Shown here piece by piece: positions 54,985 through 64,000 of a stretch of DNA of 64,000 nt. The translations under genes were made by a program, and so were the position numbers. Within the stretch, counting starts at the first letter, position 1; the number at the start of each line of letters is the position of its first letter. Source of the stretch: an uncultured Flavobacteriales bacterium (GTDB taxonomy: Bacteria; Bacteroidota; Bacteroidia; Flavobacteriales; BACL11); contig CASIBH010000004.1 of assembly GCA_949372805.1 (NCBI GenBank), positions 22,036-86,035 on the forward strand. The letters are read 5' to 3'. The notes beneath the pieces are model-generated. The model saw only the letters and a list, made by a program, of their open reading frames with translations. It had not been told where the DNA came from and made no database searches.

Positions 54985-55941
54985 TTATTTCTCTTTTACT
55001 ACCCCCATATTAGCAAATTTATCCATTCTTTGATCTACTAGATCAGTGCTTGAGAGCTCAGATAAGTTTTTAATACTAAGATTAATTTCTTTTTTAACTT
55101 TTTTAAATATTTCTTCTTTATTAGTATGAGCACCACCGACAGGTTCTTCTATTATTTTATCTACTAAACCTAAACCTTTCATTTCTTTTGCAGTAAGTTT
55201 TAGTGAATCAGCTGCTGTTTCTTTATAATCCCAGCTTCTCCATAAAATTGTTGAGCAGTTTTCTGGTGAAATGACTGAATACCATGAATTATTAAGCATT
55301 ACAATATGATCTCCTACTCCAATTCCTAAAGCGCCACCAGAAGCTCCTTCACCAATTATTACACATATAATTGGAGTTTGTAATCTTGACATTTCTAGAA
55401 TATTTCTAGCAATAGCTTCTCCTTGACCTCGTTCTTCAGCTTCAAGCCCAGGAAATGCTCCAGGAGTATCAATAAGAGTGATAACTGGTTTGTTAAACTT
55501 TTCAGCTAATTTCATTAATCTTAGTGCTTTACGATAGCCTTCAGGGTTAGCCATTCCAAAATTTCTAAATTGTCTTTCCTTTGTATCTCTTCCTTTTTGT
55601 TGACCAATAAACATTACCGTTTGTTTTCCAATAGTTCCCCAGCCACCAACCATTGCTTTATCATCTTTTACACCTCTGTCTCCATGAAGCTCAATAAAGT
55701 CTCCATCTGTAATTGCTTCAATATAATCTAATGTATATGGTCTTTGTGGATGTCTAGATACTTGGACTTTTTGCCAAGGACTTAAATTATTGTATATTTT
55801 TTTTTTAGTTTTTAAAATTTCATCTTCAATATCAGAAATAATTTTAGTTGTATCTAAATTGTCTATCTCTGCTAGTTCTTTAGCTTGAGTTAGTTTATTT
55901 TCTAACTCTTCAATTGGTTTTTCAAACTCTAAATAAATCAT
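54985..55941 (-). CDS. accA: Acetyl-CoA carboxylase carboxyltransferase alpha subunit
   Basis: [12 protein letters not shown]...[27 protein letters not shown]...[17 protein letters not shown]. Confidence 0.97.
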   Translation of the reverse strand: MIYLEFEKPIEELENKLTQAKELAEIDNLDTTKIISDIEDEILKTKKKIYNNLSPWQKVQVSRHPQRPYTLDYIEAITDGDFIELHGDRGVKDDKAMVGGWGTIGKQTVMFIGQQKGRDTKERQFRNFGMANPEGYRKALRLMKLAEKFNKPVITLIDTPGAFPGLEAEERGQGEAIARNILEMSRLQTPIICVIIGEGASGGALGIGVGDHIVMLNNSWYSVISPENCSTILWRSWDYKETAADSLKLTAKEMKGLGLVDKIIEEPVGGAHTNKEEIFKKVKKEINLSIKNLSELSSTDLVDQRMDKFANMGVVKEK

Positions 55942-55963
55942 ATAAAAATGTGTTAAAGGCTAA

Positions 55964-55971
55964 CAAAGTTA
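55964..55971 (-). promoter_or_regulatory. Putative -7 element TAACTTTG upstream of accA
   Basis: TAnnTTTG on the minus strand about 22 bp before the start. Confidence 0.4.
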
Positions 55972-56040
55972 AATAAAATGATTTGTGAATGTATATAAAA
56001 AATCAGTTGATTATTTTTGTTGTTGAAAACTATTTAATAT

Positions 56041-56808
56041 ATGATACTTTATCCAAATGCTAAGATTAATATTGGTTTAAACATTGCCTCTAAAAGACTT
56101 GATGGATATCATAATATTAAATCTGTTTTCTATCCCTTAAAAGATTCTTTTGATATTCTTGAAATAATTGAGTCACCCTCATTTTTATTTACTTCTTCTG
56201 GTATTAATATTCCTGCAGGTGAAAATATATGTATAAAAGCTTTTAACTTAATCAATTCTAATTTTTCTATTTCTCCAGTTCATATTCATCTTCATAAAAG
56301 AATTCCAATTGGAGCCGGATTAGGAGGTGGTTCATCAGATGGGTCATTTACCCTAAAAGCTTTAAATCAATTATTTAATCTTAAAATTTCTAATATTGAA
56401 TTAGAAAAATTATCTCTAGAACTTGGAGCGGACTGTCCATTTTTTATAGATAATACTCCCAAATACGTTGAAGGGATCGGAGACCATCTTACACCTATAT
56501 CTTTAGATTTATCTGCTTATAGTATTAAATTGATTAATTCAAATATACACGTAAGCACAAAAGAAGCTTATAGTTCTTTAGAAATAAATTCTTCTAAAAT
56601 TTCAATTTTAGAGTATATTTCTAAGCCAATACATCTCTGGAAGGGAGTAATTAAAAATGATTTTGAGTTTTGTATTTTTAAGAATTATCCAATAATAGAA
56701 AATGCGAAAAATAATTTATATAATAATGGAGCAATTTATGCAAGTCTGTCCGGAACTGGCTCAGTTGTTTATGGATTATTTTCTAAAAAAAAGATTAACC
56801 ATTCATAG
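56041..56808 (+). CDS. ispE: 4-diphosphocytidyl-2-C-methyl-D-erythritol kinase
   Basis: [55 protein letters not shown]. Confidence 0.95.
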   Translation: MILYPNAKINIGLNIASKRLDGYHNIKSVFYPLKDSFDILEIIESPSFLFTSSGINIPAGENICIKAFNLINSNFSISPVHIHLHKRIPIGAGLGGGSSDGSFTLKALNQLFNLKISNIELEKLSLELGADCPFFIDNTPKYVEGIGDHLTPISLDLSAYSIKLINSNIHVSTKEAYSSLEINSSKISILEYISKPIHLWKGVIKNDFEFCIFKNYPIIENAKNNLYNNGAIYASLSGTGSVVYGLFSKKKINHS

Positions 56809-58393
56809 TAATTAAGAACTCATTATTATCTTTAGTTTTCTGTAATCTATCTTTCATAAACTCAATTGCTTCAACTGGATTCATATCTGCTAAATAATTT
56901 CGTAACACCCAGATTCTTTGAATATATTCTTTATCAAGAAGTAGGTCTTCTCTTCTAGTACTTGAAGAAACTAAATCTACGGCTGGATAAATTCTTCTAT
57001 TAGCTATTTTTCTATCTAACTGTAGCTCCATGTTACCAGTACCTTTAAATTCTTCAAAGATTACTTCATCCATTTTACTACCTGTTTCAGTTAGAGCAGT
57101 AGCTAAGATAGTTAATGACCCCCCATTTTCAATTTTTCTCGCTGCACCAAAAAATCTTTTAGGCTTGTGAAGTGCATTTGCATCTACACCACCACTAAGA
57201 ATTTTACCAGAAGCAGGTTGAACAGTGTTATATGCTCTAGCTAATCTCGTAATTGAGTCAAGAAGAATTACTACATCATGACCACATTCTACCATTCTTT
57301 TTGCTTTTTCAAGAACAATATCAGCAACTTTTACATGTCTACTTGCTGGTTCATCAAATGTTGAAGCAATAACTTCAGCATTTACACTTCTTTCCATATC
57401 AGTAACTTCCTCAGGTCTTTCATCAATAAGAAGAATAATCATATAAACCTCTGGATGATTATCAGCTATTGCATTAGCTATATCCTTTAATAGAACTGTT
57501 TTACCAGTTTTTGGTTGTGCAACAATTAAACCTCTTTGTCCTTTTCCTATCGGCGTAAAGATGTCAAGCATTCTTGTAGAGATATTATTATGACCATTAC
57601 CAATTAAATGAAATTTCTCATTTGGAAATAATGGTTTTAAATGCTCAAATGGAACTCTGTCTCTAACAATTCCTGGATCTTTACCATTAATACTTTTAAC
57701 TTCAATTAAAGGAAAATATTTTTCACCAGTTTTTGGAGGTCTCACAGTTCCAAGAATTGTATCTCCAGTTTTAAGTCCAAAAAGTTTTATTTGTGAATGA
57801 GATACATAAACATCATCAGGAGAAGAAAGATAATGGTAATCTGATGATCTCATAAAGCCATAACCATCTGGCATTATTTCTATTACACCTTCAGTTGAAA
57901 TAATTCCATCAAAATCATAATCATAATCAGACTTTGGCTTGAATTCTGTTCTTTCAGGTTTATTCCCTTTATAGTTTTTACTATGTGGAACATGATTTGG
58001 TTTTGGATGTTGTGGTTTTTCATCATTAGTTTTAGAATTGTTGGGTTTTGGCTCATTATTCTTGTTTTTTTGATGATTATGTTGTGGCTTTTTATGTACA
58101 ACTGGTTTTGGACTTTCATTCTCTTGAGAATCTTTTTTAACTGTCTCTGTATTTTCTTTTTTATCCTCTTTAGTCTTTTGAATGTTTTTATTAGGAACTT
58201 TTTTCTCGACTACCTTTTTTACAATTTTAACCTCAGGCTCTTTTGGTTTTGAAGTACTTTCAGCTTGATAATCTAAAATTGCATAAGCAAGATCTAATTT
58301 TTTAAGTTTATCGTATTTTGGAATATTTAATTTTTGAGCTATATCTCTTAAGTCAGCAACTTTTGAGTTGTTTAATTCGTCTAATATGTACAT
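56795..58393 (-). CDS. rho: Transcription termination factor Rho with low-complexity N-terminal insertion
   Basis: [53 protein letters not shown]; Lys/Asn/Pro-rich insertion after the N-terminal helix domain. Confidence 0.97.
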   Translation of the reverse strand: MYILDELNNSKVADLRDIAQKLNIPKYDKLKKLDLAYAILDYQAESTSKPKEPEVKIVKKVVEKKVPNKNIQKTKEDKKENTETVKKDSQENESPKPVVHKKPQHNHQKNKNNEPKPNNSKTNDEKPQHPKPNHVPHSKNYKGNKPERTEFKPKSDYDYDFDGIISTEGVIEIMPDGYGFMRSSDYHYLSSPDDVYVSHSQIKLFGLKTGDTILGTVRPPKTGEKYFPLIEVKSINGKDPGIVRDRVPFEHLKPLFPNEKFHLIGNGHNNISTRMLDIFTPIGKGQRGLIVAQPKTGKTVLLKDIANAIADNHPEVYMIILLIDERPEEVTDMERSVNAEVIASTFDEPASRHVKVADIVLEKAKRMVECGHDVVILLDSITRLARAYNTVQPASGKILSGGVDANALHKPKRFFGAARKIENGGSLTILATALTETGSKMDEVIFEEFKGTGNMELQLDRKIANRRIYPAVDLVSSSTRREDLLLDKEYIQRIWVLRNYLADMNPVEAIEFMKDRLQKTKDNNEFLITMNG

Positions 58394-58576
58394 TTAATTT
58401 TTTATGTTTTGGAAAATAGGATTAAAATTATTTAATTTGAATTATCTAAGGTGAAAAAGTAAAATTCAAAGTAAATTTATAGTGATTTTCTTGGTAAGAT
58501 GATGCAATAATACGATTTTTTAATTTATCATAAAAATTATGTTAATTTTAATTTAATTTTGTAAAAATTTATAATA

Positions 58577-58984
58577 ATGATACAAAGAGTTCAATCACTG
58601 TTTTTTTTCTTTTCATCTGTTACATTACTTTCAATAGTTTTCTATTTTCCGGTTTTAGTTTCCGTGTCAGAAGATTTACTCGAAATTGGGTTTTTTTTAA
58701 AGAATAATTATACTTACGCTAGGCTTTTTATTTTTTTTTCTGTTGGACTTTCATTTTTTTCGATCTTTCAATTTAAAAATAGAAAACGTCAAATTATCAT
58801 ATCATCTTTAGCCAGGCTCATGATAACTATAGCTTTTATTTTACTTGTTTTTATTTATAAAAAACAGCTCGCTTTTGGTATTGGTTTATTCTTATTGATT
58901 ATTCCTTATACAACGTTGTTTTTAGCTACATACTTTATAAGGAAAGATGATAGGTTAATAAAGGATGCTGATAGAATTAGATAA
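58577..58984 (+). CDS. DUF4293-like four-TM membrane protein
   Basis: MIQRVQSLFFFFSSVTLLSIVFYFPV and four hydrophobic segments; conserved next to rho in Bacteroidota. Confidence 0.7.
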   Translation: MIQRVQSLFFFFSSVTLLSIVFYFPVLVSVSEDLLEIGFFLKNNYTYARLFIFFSVGLSFFSIFQFKNRKRQIIISSLARLMITIAFILLVFIYKKQLAFGIGLFLLIIPYTTLFLATYFIRKDDRLIKDADRIR

Positions 58985-59479
58985 TTATTTTCTTGGAATT
59001 TCTATTACCTTTAAATCTTTAATTTCTTTCCCCTCTATAATAAATTTTAGAATTGTCTTAACTTTATGAATGCCATAATCTCCTACTGCACCTGGATTCA
59101 TATGCATGATTTTTAATTTTTTATCATACATAACTTTTAGTATGTGTGAGTGACCACAAATAAATAAGTTTGGTTCATATTGAATAAGTCTATCTTTAAT
59201 TCCTTTAGCGTATCTTCCTGGGTACCCTCCAATATGTGTAATCATTACTCTTACTTGCTCACATTTAAAGAGCTCAATTTCATTTAAACTACTTCTAAGT
59301 ATATGGTTGTCAATATTACCAAAAACAGCTCTAACTTTTGTTATTTTTTTTAATTCATCTACTATATCAATTGAACCAACATCACCAGCATGCCAGATTT
59401 CATCACAATCCTTAAGGTGTTTGTATAATCTTTCATCAAGAGTATGATGAGTGTCAGAAATTACTGCTATTACTTTCAT
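58985..59479 (-). CDS. YfcE/MJ0936-type metallophosphoesterase
   Basis: VIAVISDTHHTLDERLYKHLKDCDEIWHAGDVG...VFGNIDNH...FICGHSHI. Confidence 0.92.
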   Translation of the reverse strand: MKVIAVISDTHHTLDERLYKHLKDCDEIWHAGDVGSIDIVDELKKITKVRAVFGNIDNHILRSSLNEIELFKCEQVRVMITHIGGYPGRYAKGIKDRLIQYEPNLFICGHSHILKVMYDKKLKIMHMNPGAVGDYGIHKVKTILKFIIEGKEIKDLKVIEIPRK

Positions 59480-62400
59480 CTACCTAGCTAGTGTAATTTT
59501 TCCTGCGTATCTAAAGACTTTATTTTTATAATCTATAGCTTCTATATTGTAGTTGTATATTCCTTTTGGGTAATCAGCGCCATCCCATTCTTTATTTTCT
59601 TCATTAAAGACAATTCCTCCCCATCTATCATATATTCTTATGCTATATGATTTCATTGCTGTCATTACTGGTCCAAACGAATCATTTTTACCATCATCAT
59701 TTGGGGTAAAAGCATTAGGTATATAGCATGTATATATAGGATTTATGATAACACTATCTTGTATTGTATCTCCACACCCATACTGGTTTGATATGATTAG
59801 TTCGATAATATATTTTCCTGTATCACTATATGTGTAATTAAAGCTTATGCTGTCTAAGATAGTTTGCCCATCTCCCATATTCCATATTAGACTATTTACT
59901 TGTTCACTTTTATTGAGGAAAAATATATTTGGATTATCAATATCAGTTGTTTGAGGTCCTAGAGTAAAATTAGCTATAGGTGCTGGTAGTATGCTTACTA
60001 TTTTATCCGTGCTATTACTACAGTTTGTAATAGGATCTGTATATAGATATGTTATTATATAATCTCCTGTTTCTAAATTTTCAATATCAAAGATATTACT
60101 TATTTGACCATCAATTAAATATGTCCCCCCTTGTGGCAGTGCTTGATCTAATACAAATGAAGGGTAGCTCTCACATACATTATCTATTAGGATATCTAAA
60201 GCTGGAGGCATATTAACGACTATTGTAGAGCTATTATTAGCTGGGCTAGTACAGCCATCACTATCTGTAATTGATGTTAGATTAGTCGTTACCGTACTGC
60301 TAGGGAGTAGCTGTATCGGTATTCCCTCTGGTATTAATATTCCTAATGAATCTACTATATAGATTTGATTATCTATTACTAGTGAATATTGGTTTACAAG
60401 TGGGTCAATAATTTTAATTGAAAGTGTTGATTTATCATCTCTACAGATGGGACTTTGTGCGCTATAGTTAGCAAATATTTGATCTGCTTGATTGACAGTT
60501 GCACTACTATCAATTCTACATCCGTTGTCATCTGTTATTGAGAAGCTATAATTACCAGCACTTAGTGCTAAAGGGTCATTACCAAACCAGTTCTCACTAT
60601 ATGGAGAAGTTCCACCACTTACTCCAACATATATACTTCCATTATTTCCATTAAAACAATTTGCATCACTTACAGTAACATTTAGTATTATAGGATTTGG
60701 TTGATATATATTTATAAAATCTGCTTCTACACATCCATTATTATCTGTAATTGTGTATCCGTAGTTTCCTTGAGATAGCGCTAAGTTATTTGTTCCAGCC
60801 CAATCTTCATTGTATGGCGCTGTTCCACCACTTATTTGTAAAAATGCTATTCCATCAGATAGTCCAAAGCAGCTTACATTTGTAAGAAGTTCATTTACCA
60901 TTAGCTGTGTAGGCTCTGTAATTATAATACTATCATTTAGTATGCAGTTTAGAGAATCTGTTACTGAATAATAATATATTCCAGCACTTAAAGAAGTAGG
61001 GTCATTTGCTCCCCAGTTATTAGTATATGGCGCAGTACCACCAGAAATTAAAAGGGTAGAAGTCCCATCAGAGAATCCATAACAGCTAACATTAGCATTG
61101 TTTTCAATAGTTTGTATTGCTGCAGACTCTCCAACAGTTACAGTGCCTTGAATTATACAATTATTATCATCATTTACAGAAAAGTTATATACTCCAGCAC
61201 TTAAAGAGTTAGGGTTATTTACTCCCCAATCTTGAATATATGGGGGTATTCCACCTATTATTTGTAGAGAGGCACTTCCGTCATTAGCACCATTACAGAG
61301 AGCATCTTGTACACTTGAATTTATGATTATCTGATCAGGCTGTATTATAGTGATTGAATCTATATAATTACATCCATTACTATCAATCACAGTATATAAA
61401 TAATCACCAGCACTTAAAGCGGCAGGATCATATGCTCCCCAATTTTCAGTATATGGAGATACTCCACCAGAAATATTTAAGATACTAAATCCATCATTAC
61501 CACTAAAGCAAGATACATCTGAAACAATTGGATTAACAGATATAGCATCAGGTTCTGTAATAGTCACTGCATTATTATAAATACATCCATTATCATCAAC
61601 AATAGTATAGAAGAAAGACCCTGCAGAAAGTGCTACAGGATTATTTGCTCCCCAATTTTCAGTATATGGTGTTGTTCCACCACTAATATTAAGAATTGCA
61701 ATTCCATTAGATAGTCCGTTACACGATACATTATTTATACTATCAACAACAGAAATAACAAGAGGTTCATTGATAGTAATTGTATCATTTAAAATACAGC
61801 TATTACTATCTGTAATTGAATATGGATAGTCTCCAGCTAAAAGCATAGGAGGTATAGAGAATAAGTTTAGACCACCTGTAAGATTTTGGTTAAATCCTGC
61901 AACGTTAATATTATAATCTGTTATTCCACCATTAATTGAAATAGTGGCAGATCCATCAGATAGACCATTACAACTAACATTATTAGTGATATAATTAGAT
62001 GTTAGTGTGTTAGGTTCATTAATAATTAATGAATCTGTAATAGTACAACTATTAGAATCTGAAATAGAGAAAATATAAGTGCCATAAGAAAGAATTGTAT
62101 CAGTATTAAATATATTAATTCCGTTTACTAATTGTTGATTATTACCTAAAAAATTAATATTATAATCTGGGATTCCACCAAAAATATTTATTGTGGCAAA
62201 TCCATTGTTCCCTCCAAAGCAGCTAACATCTTCGGTACTATAATTGCTAAATAATAATTGAGGTTCATTAATAGTAATAGAATCTGAAATAACACATCCA
62301 TTATCATTAGTGATATCAACAGTATAGCTTCCAGGAGAAAGATTATTAATAGAATCATTGGTTTGACCATTGGACCAAAGAACAGAAGCTGAAATTGTTG

Positions 62401-64000
62401 TGCTGTGAACTACAATAGAATAATCTTCAGTAGCGCCATACCAAGGTTCTGAGTAATTAGGTGGGTTAAATAAGCCTACTTGACATGGCGATAATCGAAT
62501 TAGTGGTTTGAGAGGTAAGAAACTGTGAGAAACAACTCTTAGTCTGGTAACACCAAAAGGTCCATTATTTGGGACAGTAAATGATATAGCAGCATTTGAA
62601 TTTGTTCCATAGGGAATTGTCCCAATCTCTTCGCCTGGATCAAGAAAATCTCCATCAATATTCCAATCTATATATACTTTTCCTCCAGATGAAAAGCTAA
62701 AACCACTGCAATCTCCTAATGTTACATCTATTGTGTATGACTGTCCTTCAGTGATATCAGCGTGCTGAGTTGTGTAATCTTCATATAGATCACATAACCC
62801 AGAAGTATTATTGTTGATATTGAAATTATCTCCAATTAATTCTACATTTTCAATTGAAGAGTATTGATCAGAGCCTGCAGCAGAAGCACAATAATTAAGA
62901 GAAGAAATATTACCAATTGGTGTAGAATTTCCTTGAAGTTGGATAATTGCACTTCCATCATTTTGACCAAAACAATTTACATCTGTAGTGTTTATTGATG
63001 ATGTAAATAAATCCGGTTCAAAAATGTATATTGAATCAGAAAAAATACAGTTATTGTTATCAGTTATTATACAATTATAAGCTCCAGCACTTAAAGCTGA
63101 AGGGTTATATCCATTCCAGTCTTCAATATAGTTAGGTGATCCACCACTAATTGATGTTACAATTGAACCATCCGATAATCCAAAGCAGGAAGCATTTGTT
63201 GTTGTAAATGATGCAGATGGCGAGTCAAAGACATCAATTGTATTTATAAATGTATTTGAGCATCCATTTGAGCTAGTAAAAGAATAGGAAATAGTATTTG
63301 CACCTATATTGCTTAGATTAGGATCAAAAATATTTGCTATATTATTATTTACAAGATAGTTTCCTCCAATAGGAGTTGCAAAATCTAATATTAGAGGTGT
63401 TTCACCAAGACAAAATTGTGATGATAATGGAAAAGAGATATTTGCTGAAGTATCTACATATATAGTAAAAGAATCAACATAAGTACATCCATAGGAATTT
63501 GTTATTGCAAGAGTATATGATGTTGTTGTGTCTGGAGAAAAGAATGGAGAAGATGCAGTATCATTTGATATACTATTGCTTGGAGACCATTGATATGTAT
63601 AGGAATTTGCTATTGCAAGAGAATTTAATTGAATTGAATCGTTCTGACATATCGTTGTATCATTCAACTCATAATTAAACCTAAACTGTTGAAGGTTGTT
63701 AGCTCCTCCTGTTGCTCCAGTCATTCCCCAGTAAACAACAGGGTTTCCACCAAAAATATTAGTAACAATATCTCCAGTATAGCTAAGAACATTTGAATAG
63801 CCATCAAAATCTAATGTAAATGTTTGAGAAGACGGATTCCATTTAAATACCGCGCTATGCCACTGACAGTCTTCAATTTGATAGTTGCTTGGGGGAAAGC
63901 CTACTGGGCCAGCTAAATTATTTCCTCCATTATGATTTAAAATTCCATTTTTTTGAATTGCAATGTGATCATATGATGGGTCTGAACTATTTTGCCAAGT
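59480..64000 (-). CDS. SprB-repeat surface protein with L-type-lectin-like N-terminal segment, nested GEVED-like domain and T9SS type B CTD (5' end outside the window)
   Basis: Track ORF starts at an internal Met (63724), but the frame stays open to 64000: TWQNSSDPSYDHIAIQKNGILNHNGGNNLAGP...VVYWGMTGATGGANNLQQF; C-terminus CYIPNAFTPNDDGKNDSFGPV...IYDRWGGIVFNE...WDGADYPKGIYNYNI...RYAGKITLAR. Confidence 0.9.
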   Translation of the reverse strand, partial: TWQNSSDPSYDHIAIQKNGILNHNGGNNLAGPVGFPPSNYQIEDCQWHSAVFKWNPSSQTFTLDFDGYSNVLSYTGDIVTNIFGGNPVVYWGMTGATGGANNLQQFRFNYELNDTTICQNDSIQLNSLAIANSYTYQWSPSNSISNDTASSPFFSPDTTTSYTLAITNSYGCTYVDSFTIYVDTSANISFPLSSQFCLGETPLILDFATPIGGNYLVNNNIANIFDPNLSNIGANTISYSFTSSNGCSNTFINTIDVFDSPSASFTTTNASCFGLSDGSIVTSISGGSPNYIEDWNGYNPSALSAGAYNCIITDNNNCIFSDSIYIFEPDLFTSSINTTDVNCFGQNDGSAIIQLQGNSTPIGNISSLNYCASAAGSDQYSSIENVELIGDNFNINNNTSGLCDLYEDYTTQHADITEGQSYTIDVTLGDCSGFSFSSGGKVYIDWNIDGDFLDPGEEIGTIPYGTNSNAAISFTVPNNGPFGVTRLRVVSHSFLPLKPLIRLSPCQVGLFNPPNYSEPWYGATEDYSIVVHSTTISASVLWSNGQTNDSINNLSPGSYTVDITNDNGCVISDSITINEPQLLFSNYSTEDVSCFGGNNGFATINIFGGIPDYNINFLGNNQQLVNGINIFNTDTILSYGTYIFSISDSNSCTITDSLIINEPNTLTSNYITNNVSCNGLSDGSATISINGGITDYNINVAGFNQNLTGGLNLFSIPPMLLAGDYPYSITDSNSCILNDTITINEPLVISVVDSINNVSCNGLSNGIAILNISGGTTPYTENWGANNPVALSAGSFFYTIVDDNGCIYNNAVTITEPDAISVNPIVSDVSCFSGNDGFSILNISGGVSPYTENWGAYDPAALSAGDYLYTVIDSNGCNYIDSITIIQPDQIIINSSVQDALCNGANDGSASLQIIGGIPPYIQDWGVNNPNSLSAGVYNFSVNDDNNCIIQGTVTVGESAAIQTIENNANVSCYGFSDGTSTLLISGGTAPYTNNWGANDPTSLSAGIYYYSVTDSLNCILNDSIIITEPTQLMVNELLTNVSCFGLSDGIAFLQISGGTAPYNEDWAGTNNLALSQGNYGYTITDNNGCVEADFINIYQPNPIILNVTVSDANCFNGNNGSIYVGVSGGTSPYSENWFGNDPLALSAGNYSFSITDDNGCRIDSSATVNQADQIFANYSAQSPICRDDKSTLSIKIIDPLVNQYSLVIDNQIYIVDSLGILIPEGIPIQLLPSSTVTTNLTSITDSDGCTSPANNSSTIVVNMPPALDILIDNVCESYPSFVLDQALPQGGTYLIDGQISNIFDIENLETGDYIITYLYTDPITNCSNSTDKIVSILPAPIANFTLGPQTTDIDNPNIFFLNKSEQVNSLIWNMGDGQTILDSISFNYTYSDTGKYIIELIISNQYGCGDTIQDSVIINPIYTCYIPNAFTPNDDGKNDSFGPVMTAMKSYSIRIYDRWGGIVFNEENKEWDGADYPKGIYNYNIEAIDYKNKVFRYAGKITLAR

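Noticed and set aside
57883-58252. Small ORFs over the rho N-terminus (57883-58119 -, 57983-58252 +)
   Set aside because: Shadow ORFs of the low-complexity Rho insertion; translations are compositional artefacts.
59480-63200. Periodic repeats as a CRISPR array
   Set aside because: Period ~210 bp, degenerate and fully protein-coding as SprB repeats; no short identical repeats with unique spacers.

Overview
AT-rich Bacteroidota (Flavobacteriales-like) chromosomal window. It holds ordinary housekeeping genes: nth (partial), atpDC, ribF, a two-component pair, pcrA/uvrD, the S12-to-L17 ribosomal/secY/rpoA supercluster, carA, eno, gltA, ubiD-like, a DEAD-box helicase, marR, an acyl-CoA synthetase, dnaB, accA, ispE and rho. 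It also holds four very large SprB-repeat surface proteins with type IX secretion (T9SS) C-terminal domains. The main observations are these. (1) In a three-gene SprB-repeat locus (8.5-25.4 kb), the outer two genes have unrelated N-terminal heads but share a roughly 2.87 kb 3' region. The two copies differ at only about 5 synonymous positions and end abruptly, which looks like recent gene conversion or cassette-style head/stalk shuffling. (2) The middle gene is a diverged, largely colinear paralog of the same stalk but carries the other T9SS CTD type. (3) Roughly three dozen single-nucleotide indels, nearly all +1, break essential genes, and they are confined to about 30.5-47.5 kb. At least 13 of them insert an A directly after an in-frame CTT (Leu) codon. 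Consensus error is the leading explanation, but the context bias resembles CUU-A +1 frameshift sites and should be tested. (4) A single +1 shift near 6301 detaches the conserved C-terminal domain of pcrA/uvrD. (5) The SprB-repeat gene at the right edge has a GEVED-like domain nested inside a SprB repeat, and an L-type-lectin-like segment that runs off the window. No tRNA, rRNA, CRISPR array or transposase was recognised.
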